Of a stretch of DNA of 64,000 bases, positions 36,676 to 45,538 are shown piece after piece. Made by a program: the position numbers and the translations under genes. Every line of letters begins with the position of its first letter. The first letter of the stretch is position 1. The stretch spans positions 2,605,500 to 2,669,499 of the forward strand of contig NZ_JBAJNO010000008.1 of assembly GCF_036880985.1 (NCBI RefSeq), read 5' to 3'. The notes under the pieces are model-generated. The model ran no database searches. It saw nothing but the letters and a program-made list of their open reading frames with translations, and was not told where the DNA came from. Source of the DNA: Limibacter armeniacum. GTDB taxonomy: Bacteria > Bacteroidota > Bacteroidia > Cytophagales > Flammeovirgaceae.

Positions 36676-38118
36676 ATGCACTTTCTCGATATGATCATAT
36701 TCTTCGCCTACATGGTTGCCATGTTAGGAGTGGGATTTTATTTTCTTAAACAAAACAAGACAACGGATGATTACTATGTAGGAGGAAGATCAATGAGCAG
36801 TTGGCATATAGGTCTTTCTGTAGTAGCCACTGATGTTGGTGGTGGATTCTCTATTGGACTTGGAGGACTCGGTTTTGCTATGGGTCTATCAGGGTCATGG
36901 ATGTTATTTACAGGGTTGGCCGGCGCTTGGTTAGCTGCTGTATTTCTCATTCCGAAAGTAAGCAGACTTTCAAAAGAAATTAACTTACTGACATTCCCTC
37001 AGTTGTTTGGGTTTCTTTTTGACGGAAAAACTGCATTACTGGCAGGTATCATCTCTGCGGTTGGTTATCTGGGCTTTACAAGTTCACAAATTCTGGCAGG
37101 AGCCAAGTTAGCTTCAGCTACTTTCCCTGAATTGAGCATTGAATCTGCTCTTTGGGTTATGGGTGGTATAGCAGTAATCTACACAGTATTTGGAGGCTTA
37201 AAGGCTGTAATTTATACTGATACTGTCCAATGGATCATTTTGATGGTTGGATTAATCTTCGTTGCCATCCCTATGGCTTATATTGCTGTAGGTGGATATG
37301 ATACAATTGTATCTACTTTACCTGCATCATTTTTCGAGTTCGGGAACCTTGAGTGGCAAACTTTTGTCAATTGGAGTGTTACGATTATTCCGATTTGGTT
37401 TGTCGGCATGACCTTGTACCAGCGAATCTATGCAGCCAAAAATGAGCACGAAGCTCAAAAAGCATGGTTCATTGCAGGTATATTTGAGTGGCCTATCATG
37501 GCTTTTATGGGAGTTCTTTTAGGACTACTGGCAAGAGTAGCAATGGTACAAGGAATCTTAGGAGATGCTGCAGCCACTGCAATGGCAGACGAAGAAATGG
37601 GCTTACCATTGCTATTGAAGTCTATTCTTCCGGCAGGTTTAATGGGCGTCGTGATGGCAGCTTACTTCTCTGCAATTATGTCAACAGCAGATAGTTGCCT
37701 GATGGCGGCTTCTGGTAACCTTATGACTGATATTGTTGGTAGGTTTATTAAAACAAGTGAAAAGAATGTTCTTAAACTCTCACAGTTTTTCACCTTTTTG
37801 ATTGGCTTTGTTGCAATCATTATTGCAACCTATATGAAGAACGTACTTGAACTTATGCTAATGTCCTACTCTGTCATGGTTTCAGGATTATTCATTCCAT
37901 TATTGGCTGGAATGTTCATTACAAAAAAGACATCTATTGGTGCTTTCTGGGCTATGGTCGTGGGAGGGTCAGTGACTGTCACACTTATTGCAACTGGATG
38001 GAAGCCTCCATATGGGCTTGATGCCAATATAATTGGTATTACATCTTCTGCATTTATATACTTCCTGATTGGTATATTTCACAGTGACAAAAGAAAGCCT
38101 ACAGAAGTCTTAGTTTAA
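36676..38118 (+). CDS. Sodium:solute symporter (SSS family)
   Basis: 480 residues with about thirteen membrane helices. N-terminal DDYYVGGRSMSSWHIGLSVVATDVGGG and the later IYTVFGGLKAVIYTD and AAYFSAIMSTADSCLM are signature segments of the SSS (LeuT-fold) family; the last contains the Na2-site Ser/Thr residues. It takes up a solute with Na+. First gene of the MarR-linked operon with an acetyltransferase and an amino-acid racemase; an amino acid or its derivative is a reasonable guess for substrate. Confidence 0.88.
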   Translation: MHFLDMIIFFAYMVAMLGVGFYFLKQNKTTDDYYVGGRSMSSWHIGLSVVATDVGGGFSIGLGGLGFAMGLSGSWMLFTGLAGAWLAAVFLIPKVSRLSKEINLLTFPQLFGFLFDGKTALLAGIISAVGYLGFTSSQILAGAKLASATFPELSIESALWVMGGIAVIYTVFGGLKAVIYTDTVQWIILMVGLIFVAIPMAYIAVGGYDTIVSTLPASFFEFGNLEWQTFVNWSVTIIPIWFVGMTLYQRIYAAKNEHEAQKAWFIAGIFEWPIMAFMGVLLGLLARVAMVQGILGDAAATAMADEEMGLPLLLKSILPAGLMGVVMAAYFSAIMSTADSCLMAASGNLMTDIVGRFIKTSEKNVLKLSQFFTFLIGFVAIIIATYMKNVLELMLMSYSVMVSGLFIPLLAGMFITKKTSIGAFWAMVVGGSVTVTLIATGWKPPYGLDANIIGITSSAFIYFLIGIFHSDKRKPTEVLV

Positions 38119-38159
38119 ATAAAGTTTTATAGAAATATTCTTGATACAAGTTATATATT

Positions 38160-38618
38160 ATGGACACAATTAAGGAAAAAGCAACCGAAATTAAGGTTAT
38201 TAATTCAACAACTGGACCTGATACAAATTTCACAAATGACCAGATTGCAACATTCCTGGAAAAATTTCTGGAGCAATATGGCGACCCGAAAGAAGATATT
38301 CTGAAATGTCTGGATTATGTATTTGATAAGAATAAGGGTGGATTTGTAATTCTTGCGACGCAAGATGACAAAATCATGGGAGCATCTATTATCAATGAAA
38401 CAGGTATGTCAGGCTATATTCCTGAAAACATTCTTGTTTACATTGCTGTACACCGTGACGCCAGAGGATTAGGCATTGGTAAAAAACTGATGAAAAATAT
38501 CATGGAGATTGCGAATGGCAGTATTGCACTCCATGTTGAAGAAAACAACCCTGCCCGATTCCTATACGAAAAAGTTGGATTCGAAAGTAAATACGTTGAA
38601 ATGCGTCTGACACGATAA
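38160..38618 (+). CDS. GNAT-family N-acetyltransferase
   Basis: This 152-residue GNAT protein carries ILVYIAVHRDARGLGIGKKLMKN, the acetyl-CoA pyrophosphate-binding loop (R/Q-x-x-G-x-G/A), and the late LHVEENNPARFLYEKVGF typical of the family. It should acetylate an amino group. It lies 41 bases after the symporter and 145 bases before the racemase-like gene, suggesting that the imported compound is acetylated, racemised, or both. Exact substrate unknown. Confidence 0.85.
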   Translation: MDTIKEKATEIKVINSTTGPDTNFTNDQIATFLEKFLEQYGDPKEDILKCLDYVFDKNKGGFVILATQDDKIMGASIINETGMSGYIPENILVYIAVHRDARGLGIGKKLMKNIMEIANGSIALHVEENNPARFLYEKVGFESKYVEMRLTR

Positions 38619-38763
38619 AAGCTCCTTACTAACATTTAGAAACAATCCTACACCAAATATCTGATAGAATGGTTACTAGCCGAACCGCTCTATCTTCACT
38701 TGCTGAAGCAGAGTAGCAATACATATTGTTGCTCACTTAATGCTTTGCACTAACACTAAAACA

Positions 38764-39837
38764 ATGGCTTTTATTGAATTTTACAGAGAAAAACTCCAAC
38801 ACAACTATCAATTCCTACAAGAAGTCTTTGAAGAAAACGAGATTGACTGGTCAATTGTAACCAAAATTCTATGTGGCCACCCTGAATATCTTCAGGAAGT
38901 CATCAACCTTGGAATCAAAGAAGTCTGTGATGCCCGAATCAGCAATTTGGAGACAATCAAAAAATTGAATCCAGACATCAACACGGTTTATATCAAGCCG
39001 CCATCTAAGAGTATCATCAGAGATGTCGTAAAATATGCTGACCTGAGTTTCAACACAGAGTTTGAAACAATTCAATGGCTATCTGACGAAGCTCAAAAAC
39101 AAAATAAAGAGCATAAGGTGGCTATCATGATTGAATTAGGCGACTTGAGGGAAGGAGTAATGGGAGAAGATCTGATAGATTTCTATGCCAAAGTATTTCA
39201 GTTGCCCAATATCAAGATTGTTGGTCTTGGGGCAAACCTAAATTGTCTGCATGGTATTATGCCATCTGAAGACAAACTCATTCAACTTAGCCTCTACAAG
39301 CAGCTGATCGAAACTAAATTCAACCAGCATATGCCTGTAGTCAGTGGAGGTACATCTGTGGTGATTCCATTGTTATTCAAAAAACAGGTTCCTAAAGGGA
39401 TTAACCACTTTAGAGTTGGTGAAATGCTTTTCTTTGGAAACAACCTTTTCACTGGTGATATAGTGGAAGGTATGCACGACGATGTATTTAAACTTAAAGC
39501 TCAAATTATTGAGATCACCGAAAAACCGAAAGTCCCAATCGGTATGATGGAAGAGAATCCATCAGGTGAAATGTACGAGATCAATGAGGAAGATTACGGT
39601 AAGACTTCCAAACGTGCGATCATTGATGTCGGACTTCTTGATGTAGCTCAGGAAGGATTTTTGATTCCTGAAGATCCAAAAGTGGAAATTGCAGGTGCAA
39701 GCTCAGATATGCTTGTTTTGGATGTTAATGAAGTTGGAGACGAGTATCACGTTGGAGACTACGTTTCTTTCAAACTGAAATATATGGGGGCGCTTAGGGT
39801 ATTCAACTCTGAGTATGTAGACAAGAAAATTATCTAG
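38764..39837 (+). CDS. Ornithine-racemase-like PLP enzyme (alanine racemase N-terminal fold)
   Basis: The PLP-binding Lys lies in SIVTKILCGHPE. Other segments match what I recall of ornithine racemase and YhfX-like enzymes: MIELGDLREGVMG, LGANLNCLHGI, RVGEMLFFGNN, DDVFKLKAQIIEITEKPKVP and GASSDMLVLDV, with the C-terminal beta domain ending in VGDYVSFKLKY. ATG at 38764 (MAFIEFYREKL) is preferred to an in-frame ATG at 38740, whose eight extra residues look unrelated to the fold. It likely interconverts L and D forms of an amino acid. Confidence 0.85.
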   Translation: MAFIEFYREKLQHNYQFLQEVFEENEIDWSIVTKILCGHPEYLQEVINLGIKEVCDARISNLETIKKLNPDINTVYIKPPSKSIIRDVVKYADLSFNTEFETIQWLSDEAQKQNKEHKVAIMIELGDLREGVMGEDLIDFYAKVFQLPNIKIVGLGANLNCLHGIMPSEDKLIQLSLYKQLIETKFNQHMPVVSGGTSVVIPLLFKKQVPKGINHFRVGEMLFFGNNLFTGDIVEGMHDDVFKLKAQIIEITEKPKVPIGMMEENPSGEMYEINEEDYGKTSKRAIIDVGLLDVAQEGFLIPEDPKVEIAGASSDMLVLDVNEVGDEYHVGDYVSFKLKYMGALRVFNSEYVDKKII

Positions 39838-39860
39838 TTACCCCTACTCTATTACATACC

Positions 39861-39902
39861 AAAAGGTCATGACTGTTACGATAAAGTCATGACCTTTTTT
39901 TT
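39861..39902. terminator. Bidirectional terminator between racemase and thioredoxin genes
   Basis: AAAGGTCATGACT pairs with AGTCATGACCTTT around TGTTACGATAA, flanked by A- and T-runs on both sides. Confidence 0.8.
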
Positions 39903-39946
39903 ATGTCAGGAAATGAAATTTTCTTTCAAGCAAGATTTTCGCCTTA

Positions 39947-40246
39947 TCAAACATATTGACTGAGAATTTCTTTCAGTTTTGGAGCAGGCATTACACCACT
40001 TCCTCGCCAAGCTATTTTACCTTTATTGAACAAAAGTAAGGTTGGAATACTACGAACCTGATACTTTGCAGCTGCCTGACGGTTCTTGTCAATATTCACT
40101 TTAATCACTTTTAGCTCCTCCCCATACTCTCTAGCAACTTCTCTTATGATTGGAGCCAAGGCATGACATGGTTGACACCAGTCAGCATAAAAATCGACCA
40201 ATACAGGTACTTTTGATGTGCTTATCAGCTTATTAAATTTCGACAT
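39947..40246 (-). CDS. Thioredoxin
   Basis: A 99-residue thioredoxin fold with the active site WCQPC in DFYADWCQPCHALAP (the usual dipeptide is Gly-Pro, here Gln-Pro), the cis-proline segment RSIPTLLLF and a C-terminal LKEILSQYV helix. There is no signal peptide, so it is cytoplasmic. The changed middle residue may shift its redox potential. It is a single gene. Confidence 0.9.
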   Translation of the reverse strand: MSKFNKLISTSKVPVLVDFYADWCQPCHALAPIIREVAREYGEELKVIKVNIDKNRQAAAKYQVRSIPTLLLFNKGKIAWRGSGVMPAPKLKEILSQYV

Positions 40247-40562
40247 ATCTAAAGACAGATTATATTCTGATTACTCAATTATCAACTTAATTCCCTGAAG
40301 ATTTGTTCAGTGATTTTCACTCCTCTCTTATGGAAATCATAAAATTGTACAGCTCACCGAATCATATCTTAAATTTCAGCAAAAACATACATCCAAAAGG
40401 AATTGACGAAAGTCTCCAAATTTAAGCATTATCTCGGATTACAGCTGCCATCAGCATGTAATAAAACACCCGTGGAACTGTGGAACATAGTAACCTAAAA
40501 TGAATTAAAATCTAAGTTGTATCATAGCATTATCATAATTACTTCCTGCAAATATTAACTGT
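40247..40562. other. Gene-free gap between thioredoxin and a small protein gene
   Basis: About 316 AT-rich bases. I see no gene, repeat or clear terminator; it should contain the two divergent promoters. Confidence 0.4.
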
Positions 40563-40781
40563 ATGCAATACAATGGAAAACTAATCAAGTTACGCCAGAG
40601 AGCGGAACTACTCGCATCCTTTGAATTTCCAGCAAGACGGTTTGAACTCCTTTATTGTAATGGCCTTTTTGTTGAAGTATCAACTAATACTGTCACAGAA
40701 CAGGTTGTTGACGTCAGGCTTGTCAATGATATTCAAACTTTATATGACTACTGTGAGCATATAAAACTGGATTTCAACTGA
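40563..40781 (+). CDS. Small protein of 72 residues, function unknown
   Basis: A complete short frame (MQYNGKLIKLRQRAELLASF to the C-terminal HIKLDFN) with a beta-rich middle (RFELLYCNGLFVEVS) and mixed charge. It has no signal peptide or membrane helix. The regular strand pattern and the absence of overlap with another gene support it as real. It is followed directly by a long hairpin-rich stretch with a terminator at 41214, so its mRNA may carry an unusually structured 3' part. Confidence 0.6.
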   Translation: MQYNGKLIKLRQRAELLASFEFPARRFELLYCNGLFVEVSTNTVTEQVVDVRLVNDIQTLYDYCEHIKLDFN

Positions 40782-40788
40782 CACATTA

Positions 40789-41214
40789 TTCCTAGTTATT
40801 AGGAACCTAAAAGCCACAGAGAAAATAGGAGCTCGTGCAATTCCCCCATTACCCTGTGGCTAGAAATAAATCATAAAATCTACAATCAGTGGCTTCTCAC
40901 ACCACTGATCTCAATGAAAGTGGTAGTCAGATTGGCTACTCCCGAAAAGATACATATCAGGATTTACCGTAAATTGTAAACTGACCTACCTTCAAACTTC
41001 CGCTCTGTCATCGACAGCCGTAGTCCTATGCGGAAGATTCAGAACTTTAAAGCCAAGTTCAATAGAACTTCCTATGGAATCTTACATGGGTAAGGTCTTT
41101 CCAATTTAAGAAGGTCCATTCCATGTGTTTGCATATTCTTAGAATATGTCTGAGCAAATAGCTTGTTAAGCAAAAGTCAAAATCCCTTGAAGCCTTGCTC
41201 CAAGGGATTTTTTT
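40789..41214 (+). ncRNA. Candidate structured RNA: a run of nine stem-loops ending in a terminator
   Basis: Perfect or near-perfect stems in order: TTCCTA/TAGGAA (40789), AGCCACAG/CTGTGGCT (40812, 40854), ATCAGTGG/CCACTGAT (40885, 40902), GGTAGTCAG with CTGA-c-CTACC (40922, 40981), CTTCCGC/GCGGAAG (40997, 41030) enclosing CTGTC/GACAG, AAGTTC/GAACTT (41055), ATGGAAT/ATTCCAT (41074, 41118), CATATTC/GAATATG (41132) and the terminator AATCCCTTG/CAAGGGATT plus seven T (41181-41214). No open frame covers it. It matches no tmRNA, RNase P, SRP or 6S hallmark I know. Strand is set by the T-tract. Confidence 0.4.
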
Positions 41215-41224
41215 ATCAGATCAT

Positions 41225-43387
41225 TTAACTAAGTCTAGCACCTAAAACCAATATATCATCTGTTTGTGGCTCATTACCCTTCCAGCTCTCATGCATCTTG
41301 ATCAGCAACTCACTTTGTTCCGACATATTTAAGTCTTGAATCTGTTCCAATAGTCCTCTGAAACGTTTACTTAAGAACTTCTTATTACGTTTACCTCCAA
41401 ACTGATCCTGATAGCCGTCAGTATACATATAAAATGTTAGTGGCAACTCGTATGGAATTTTAAAAGACTTATAGTGACCTGTCTTATTAAACCTTCCTTC
41501 CACTTTAGACTTATCCCCTTTAATTCGGTGCATCTGACCATTCTGGAAATATAAAAGTGGCAATCCTGAAGATGCAAACTCAAGAACTTTTGCTTTTTTC
41601 CTCACAAGGCAAAGTGCCAATTCCATTCCATCGTGGTTCAAGGTAGCATCCGGCTTTAAGTGTGCATACAGAGCATCTTTTAGAGAAAGCAGAATTTTTT
41701 CAGGTTCATATATTTTTCTCTGAATTACTGTTTCCCTCAAAATACTATTTCCTAATACACTCATAAACGCCCCCGGCACACCATGACCTGTACAATCACC
41801 TACTGCCAAAAAGGTCAATTCTTCATCCCCTTGTTTTACAACATGAAACCAATAAAAATCACCACTTACAATATGTAATGGCCGGGATAGTATAAAATGC
41901 TCAGGAATTGAAGAGTTTATTCTTTCCTCCAAAGGAAGTAATGCCTTCTGAATCTTACTTGCATAGGTAATACTATCAGTAATGTCTTCATTTTTCTGCT
42001 TCAGAACCCTTGTAGCCTCTTTGAGCTCTTCTTGTCTAGCCAATAACTCCATTTGCTTGTTATGCAGGTTTTCATTGACTGATTTCAAGTTCATATTAGC
42101 TGTATGTCTAAAGCTATTTGCCCTGAAAAGCACAAATACAAGAACAAGAACAGTTAATAAACTAACACCAATGATAAACACCACAATTTTCTGCCAATAG
42201 ATAACAGAGGTTTGTTGCTCATTCTGCGCCTTTAACTCTTGATTTTCTCTTTCACGAATTGCTGTCCCATACTCAGTCTCCAGCGTCTTAATAATCTCTT
42301 CCTTCTGACCATTATAGATTGAATCACTTAGAGACCTCAACTCTTTCAGGTAATGCAAAGCCTTAGGATAATCCTTGATCTGCTCATGCTCAATATATAG
42401 CTGTTCATAGACATCCTGTAACAGCTCAACATCACTAATTGCTAAAGCCAAATCCAAGCCCTGCTTGAACATTTCATCTGCCATAGCATATTTCTCTAAA
42501 TCAAAATAGCACCTTCCCTCTTCGACATAAGTAGCTGATATCACTCTATTCAAAAGAAGTTCCTCCGATATCTCTCTTGCCTTGGTTAGGTATGTTACAG
42601 CATCAGTATATTGCTTTTTCATTCTGAGGGCAACACCTTTTTTATATAGCGACCAACACAAACCTCTTTTGTTGTTTTGGCTTGAGTCAATAGCAATACT
42701 CATATTTAGTTGCTTTATTCCCTCATCATACTTTCCCATTTTGACATTTGTACTACTCAGTGAGTAAAGTACAGAAGACTTCAAGGGAACATAACCGATT
42801 TCATTGGCAATTTCTAACGCATTTTGATAGTAACGGTATGCATCCTGATAGTTTTTCCGGACATAGTTGATGTGACCAATATTACGGTAGCTTTCTAGAA
42901 TACCTTTTTTATTCTCGACTTTATCAAAATAAGTCAAGGCTTCCAAGTGGTAATTAATAGCCTCCTCATGCTTTCCTACAACTCTTTCAGCTGAGCCTAA
43001 ATAGTTTTTAATATTGGCTTCCAATTCTTGATCACCTGAGACTAATGCAGCTCTTAATGCCTTTCGGTATACAGATGCAGATCTACGATAATAGGATTCT
43101 CCATAATAGCCTTTAGCAATCAAAAAATAACCAATAGCAATACCTCTATACCACTGTCTGGATTCGCTAAATGAAAGTACTTTACTGCCTATTCTTTTTG
43201 AAAGCTCAGGGTCTACCCGATACATCTCTTCAGCCTTCTCATATAGCTCAATAATTTCTGTTGTATCCCTCCAGGCATAGCTTACTACTGTCCCTGTATC
43301 AGAAGGACTTCCTTTCACTGTTATGTTACTTTGAAAACTTTCAGTGGGAACAATCTGAAGTAATATGGCTACAATAAACCCTAGCAT
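41225..43387 (-). CDS. TPR-repeat sensor with SpoIIE-type PP2C phosphatase
   Basis: A 720-residue protein: signal peptide, about seven TPR-like repeats (about 70-370; AINYHLEALTYFDKVENKKG, AYRYYQNALEIANEIGY), a membrane helix (about 395-415, KIVVFIIGVSLLTVLVLVFV), a coiled coil, then a SpoIIE-like phosphatase (about 490-720) with AVGDCTGHGVPGAFMSVLG, MYTDGYQDQFGG and TDDILVLG. The metal-binding Asp residues are all there. The periplasmic TPRs may sense protein or peptide partners and pass the signal to the phosphatase, which would act on an anti-sigma antagonist or similar. Confidence 0.87.
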   Translation of the reverse strand: MLGFIVAILLQIVPTESFQSNITVKGSPSDTGTVVSYAWRDTTEIIELYEKAEEMYRVDPELSKRIGSKVLSFSESRQWYRGIAIGYFLIAKGYYGESYYRRSASVYRKALRAALVSGDQELEANIKNYLGSAERVVGKHEEAINYHLEALTYFDKVENKKGILESYRNIGHINYVRKNYQDAYRYYQNALEIANEIGYVPLKSSVLYSLSSTNVKMGKYDEGIKQLNMSIAIDSSQNNKRGLCWSLYKKGVALRMKKQYTDAVTYLTKAREISEELLLNRVISATYVEEGRCYFDLEKYAMADEMFKQGLDLALAISDVELLQDVYEQLYIEHEQIKDYPKALHYLKELRSLSDSIYNGQKEEIIKTLETEYGTAIRERENQELKAQNEQQTSVIYWQKIVVFIIGVSLLTVLVLVFVLFRANSFRHTANMNLKSVNENLHNKQMELLARQEELKEATRVLKQKNEDITDSITYASKIQKALLPLEERINSSIPEHFILSRPLHIVSGDFYWFHVVKQGDEELTFLAVGDCTGHGVPGAFMSVLGNSILRETVIQRKIYEPEKILLSLKDALYAHLKPDATLNHDGMELALCLVRKKAKVLEFASSGLPLLYFQNGQMHRIKGDKSKVEGRFNKTGHYKSFKIPYELPLTFYMYTDGYQDQFGGKRNKKFLSKRFRGLLEQIQDLNMSEQSELLIKMHESWKGNEPQTDDILVLGARLS

Positions 43388-43840
43388 TTAAATAAAAATT
43401 GAAAAACAGGAGTCAAAAATAAGTACAAGTGTGTGCAAGGCATTTTAAAAGTATATGCTAAAGATGATATTCAGCGTCAATTACATTTAATAGAATGTTT
43501 GCTGGATATTATCAAATAGCTTACACTCTTACAATACATTCAATTTCATCATCATATCTACTTTTCATTCTCATTGAGTAGCTTTACTAATCAGGCTCAA
43601 CTCCTTCAATTAATATGCACTTAAGTACATTGTTGTCAGGTAAACATCCTACCTCATTTGCAAGCTCCCAAACACCAAATGACTATGTAAATCAAATTGG
43701 ATATACTAATAAAGGAAAAAATACACATACTTTCCTGTAAAGTCCAATAATCTATTCTAATAATAAAATTATTATTGGAATCAGATTCTAATTTAAAATG
43801 ATTTTAGGGATTGATATTAATGGAAGAGAAAGGTGAAAAG
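43388..43840. other. Gene-free stretch after the tRNA array
   Basis: AT-rich, no gene seen. CCAATAAT (43744) and ATTATTGG (43771) form an 8-bp inverted repeat that could end the tRNA transcript, although its downstream T-tract is weak. Confidence 0.35.
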
Positions 43841-43924
43841 TACCTGGGGCGGGACTCGAACCCGCACGAAGTTGCCCTCACTTGAGTTTGAGTCAAGCGC
43901 GTCTACCAATTCCGCCACCCAGGC
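43841..43924 (-). tRNA. tRNA-Leu (CAA), copy 1
   Basis: Acceptor GCCTGGG/CCCAGGT (first pair G-U, discriminator A), D-loop GGTAGACGC, anticodon loop CTCAAAC with anticodon CAA, long variable arm typical of tRNA-Leu, T-loop TTCGAGT. CCA is not encoded. It reads UUG codons. Confidence 0.93.
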
Positions 43925-43961
43925 TTACCTATTAAAAATAAAGCCTGATGATCATCGTGTG

Positions 43962-44045
43962 TACCTGGGGCGGGACTCGAACCCGCACGAAGTTGCCCTC
44001 ACTTGAGTTTGAGTCAAGCGCGTCTACCAATTCCGCCACCCAGGC
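43962..44045 (-). tRNA. tRNA-Leu (CAA), copy 2
   Basis: Identical to copy 1 across all 84 bases, with a 37-base spacer between them. Repeat period is 121 bases. Confidence 0.93.
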
Positions 44046-44082
44046 TTACCTATTAAAAATAAAGCCTGATGATCATCATGTG

Positions 44083-44166
44083 TACCTGGGGCGGGACTCG
44101 AACCCGCACGAAGTTGCCCTCACTTGAGTTTGAGTCAAGCGCGTCTACCAATTCCGCCACCCAGGC
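44083..44166 (-). tRNA. tRNA-Leu (CAA), copy 3
   Basis: Same 84-base sequence. The spacer to copy 2 differs from the spacer between copies 1 and 2 at one base (A instead of G). Confidence 0.93.
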
Positions 44167-44203
44167 TTACCTATTAAAAATAAAGCCTGATGATCATCGT
44201 GTG

Positions 44204-44287
44204 TACCTGGGGCGGGACTCGAACCCGCACGAAGTTGCCCTCACTTGAGTTTGAGTCAAGCGCGTCTACCAATTCCGCCACCCAGGC
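44204..44287 (-). tRNA. tRNA-Leu (CAA), copy 4
   Basis: Same 84-base sequence. The spacer to copy 3 is the G variant again. Confidence 0.93.
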
Positions 44288-44322
44288 TTACCTATTAAAT
44301 AAAGCCTGATAATCATCATGTG

Positions 44323-44406
44323 TACCTGGGGCGGGACTCGAACCCGCACGAAGTTGCCCTCACTTGAGTTTGAGTCAAGCGCGTCTACCAATTCCGCCAC
44401 CCAGGC
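44323..44406 (-). tRNA. tRNA-Leu (CAA), copy 5 (first transcribed)
   Basis: Same 84-base sequence. The spacer to copy 4 is two bases shorter (35) with one more change. As the copy nearest the promoter it is transcribed first. Confidence 0.93.
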
Positions 44407-44456
44407 TTGCTTTGTAAAGAACAATTTTTGAGAGCGTGTTTCCCTCAAAAGCGATG

Positions 44457-44487
44457 CAAATATGAGCCTAAAAGTGCAAACTAACAA
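44457..44487 (-). promoter_or_regulatory. Promoter of the tRNA-Leu array
   Basis: On the minus strand, TTG (44485-44487), 20 bases, then CATATTTG (44457-44464; one mismatch to TAnnTTTG). The expected start is about 40 bases before the first tRNA. Confidence 0.55.
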
Positions 44488-44624
44488 GTCTGAAAACACA
44501 AAAACATGCTTATTCAATTGAATTAGTCCAATAATGGTCTGATTACTAGAATGAAAATTTTTCAAAAAAAATAGAGGCAACTACTAAAAGCTACCTCTAT
44601 TTATGAGTCAAATACAGACTAATT

Positions 44625-45410
44625 CTACTCTTCAATATTCAATTCATTGTTAAGATATGACAATGCATTGTGGGCTGTCATATCTACTGCAACTGGTACT
44701 ACCGACACAAAATTGTTTTCAATAGCCCAAGCATCTGTATCTTTTCCCTCATCCTGATTCACAAAATATCCTGTCAACCACAAGTATTTTCGTCCATATG
44801 GATCAACTCGCTCATCAAACTCTTCCTGCCACTTAGATTTTGCCTGTCTACAGACTTTTACTCCTTTTAATGGCTCCTCAGATTTTTTAGGGAAATTCAC
44901 ATTCAATGAAATTCCTTTTGGAATTCCAAACTGCAACACTTCCTTCACTATCTTAAGAATGGCATCAGATGTATGTGAAAAATCTGCATCCATCCCATAT
45001 TCACATAATGAGAAACCAATAGCTGGCAAGTCCTCAATAGATGCTTCAATAGCAGCAGACATTGTTCCTGAATACAAAACACTTACTGATGTGTTACTTC
45101 CGTGATTTATACCACTTACTACCAAATCAGGAACTCGTCCTTCAAGCAAGTGGTTTTTTGCTAACTTCACACAGTCAGCTGGTGTTCCTGAACATTCATA
45201 AGCCTCAATATCCCCAAAAATATCCGACTTGTAATAGCGTAATATCTCATTGATGGTAATGGCATGACCCATACCAGACTGTGGACTATTTGGGGCTACG
45301 ACAACAACTTCCCCAATCTGACTCATCAGTTTCACCAAATGAGCAATTCCTTTTGAAGTGATACCATCGTCATTAGAGACTAGTATCAATGGTTTTTTCT
45401 GATTTTCCAT
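44625..45410 (-). CDS. surE: 5'/3'-nucleotidase SurE
   Basis: The N-terminal LILVSNDDGITSKGI carries the metal-binding ND-D motif of SurE, followed by VVVAPNSPQSGMGHAI and SGTPADCVKLA, then SGINHGSN with the metal-binding Asn and YSGTMSAAIEA. At 261 residues it has normal family length. It removes phosphate from nucleoside monophosphates and other small phosphates in the cytoplasm. Single gene. Confidence 0.95.
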   Translation of the reverse strand: MENQKKPLILVSNDDGITSKGIAHLVKLMSQIGEVVVVAPNSPQSGMGHAITINEILRYYKSDIFGDIEAYECSGTPADCVKLAKNHLLEGRVPDLVVSGINHGSNTSVSVLYSGTMSAAIEASIEDLPAIGFSLCEYGMDADFSHTSDAILKIVKEVLQFGIPKGISLNVNFPKKSEEPLKGVKVCRQAKSKWQEEFDERVDPYGRKYLWLTGYFVNQDEGKDTDAWAIENNFVSVVPVAVDMTAHNALSYLNNELNIEE

Positions 45411-45479
45411 AAACCCTATTTAATTCGGCAGCTCCAGATTATAGACTTAATTAAGATAAAAAGCCTCCCAAAATATGAA

Positions 45480-45496
45480 AGCGGCATTAAGCCGCT
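45480..45496 (-). terminator. Short hairpin after the downstream hypothetical gene
   Basis: AGCGGC-ATTAA-GCCGCT forms a 6-bp GC-rich stem 43 bases after the stop of the gene at 45539. The T-tract is poor (TTCATATTTT), so this is a weak terminator at best. Confidence 0.45.
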
Positions 45497-45538
45497 AAAT
45501 TTAAAATACTATACAACCTATATGTCAATTATTACTTG

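Noticed and set aside
40789-41214. tmRNA, RNase P RNA, SRP RNA or a known riboswitch
   Set aside because: No T-loop with CCA end, no GAGGAAAGTCC-type box, no GGAAGCAGCC-type loop and no known riboswitch core could be found on either strand.
43841-44406. Possible CRISPR array (regular repeats with spacers)
   Set aside because: The repeats are 84-base tRNA genes with full cloverleaf, and the spacers are nearly identical, unlike CRISPR.
44266-44580. A 104-residue frame on the minus strand
   Set aside because: It runs through the fifth and fourth tRNA-Leu genes and their promoter; the tRNA explains the sequence.
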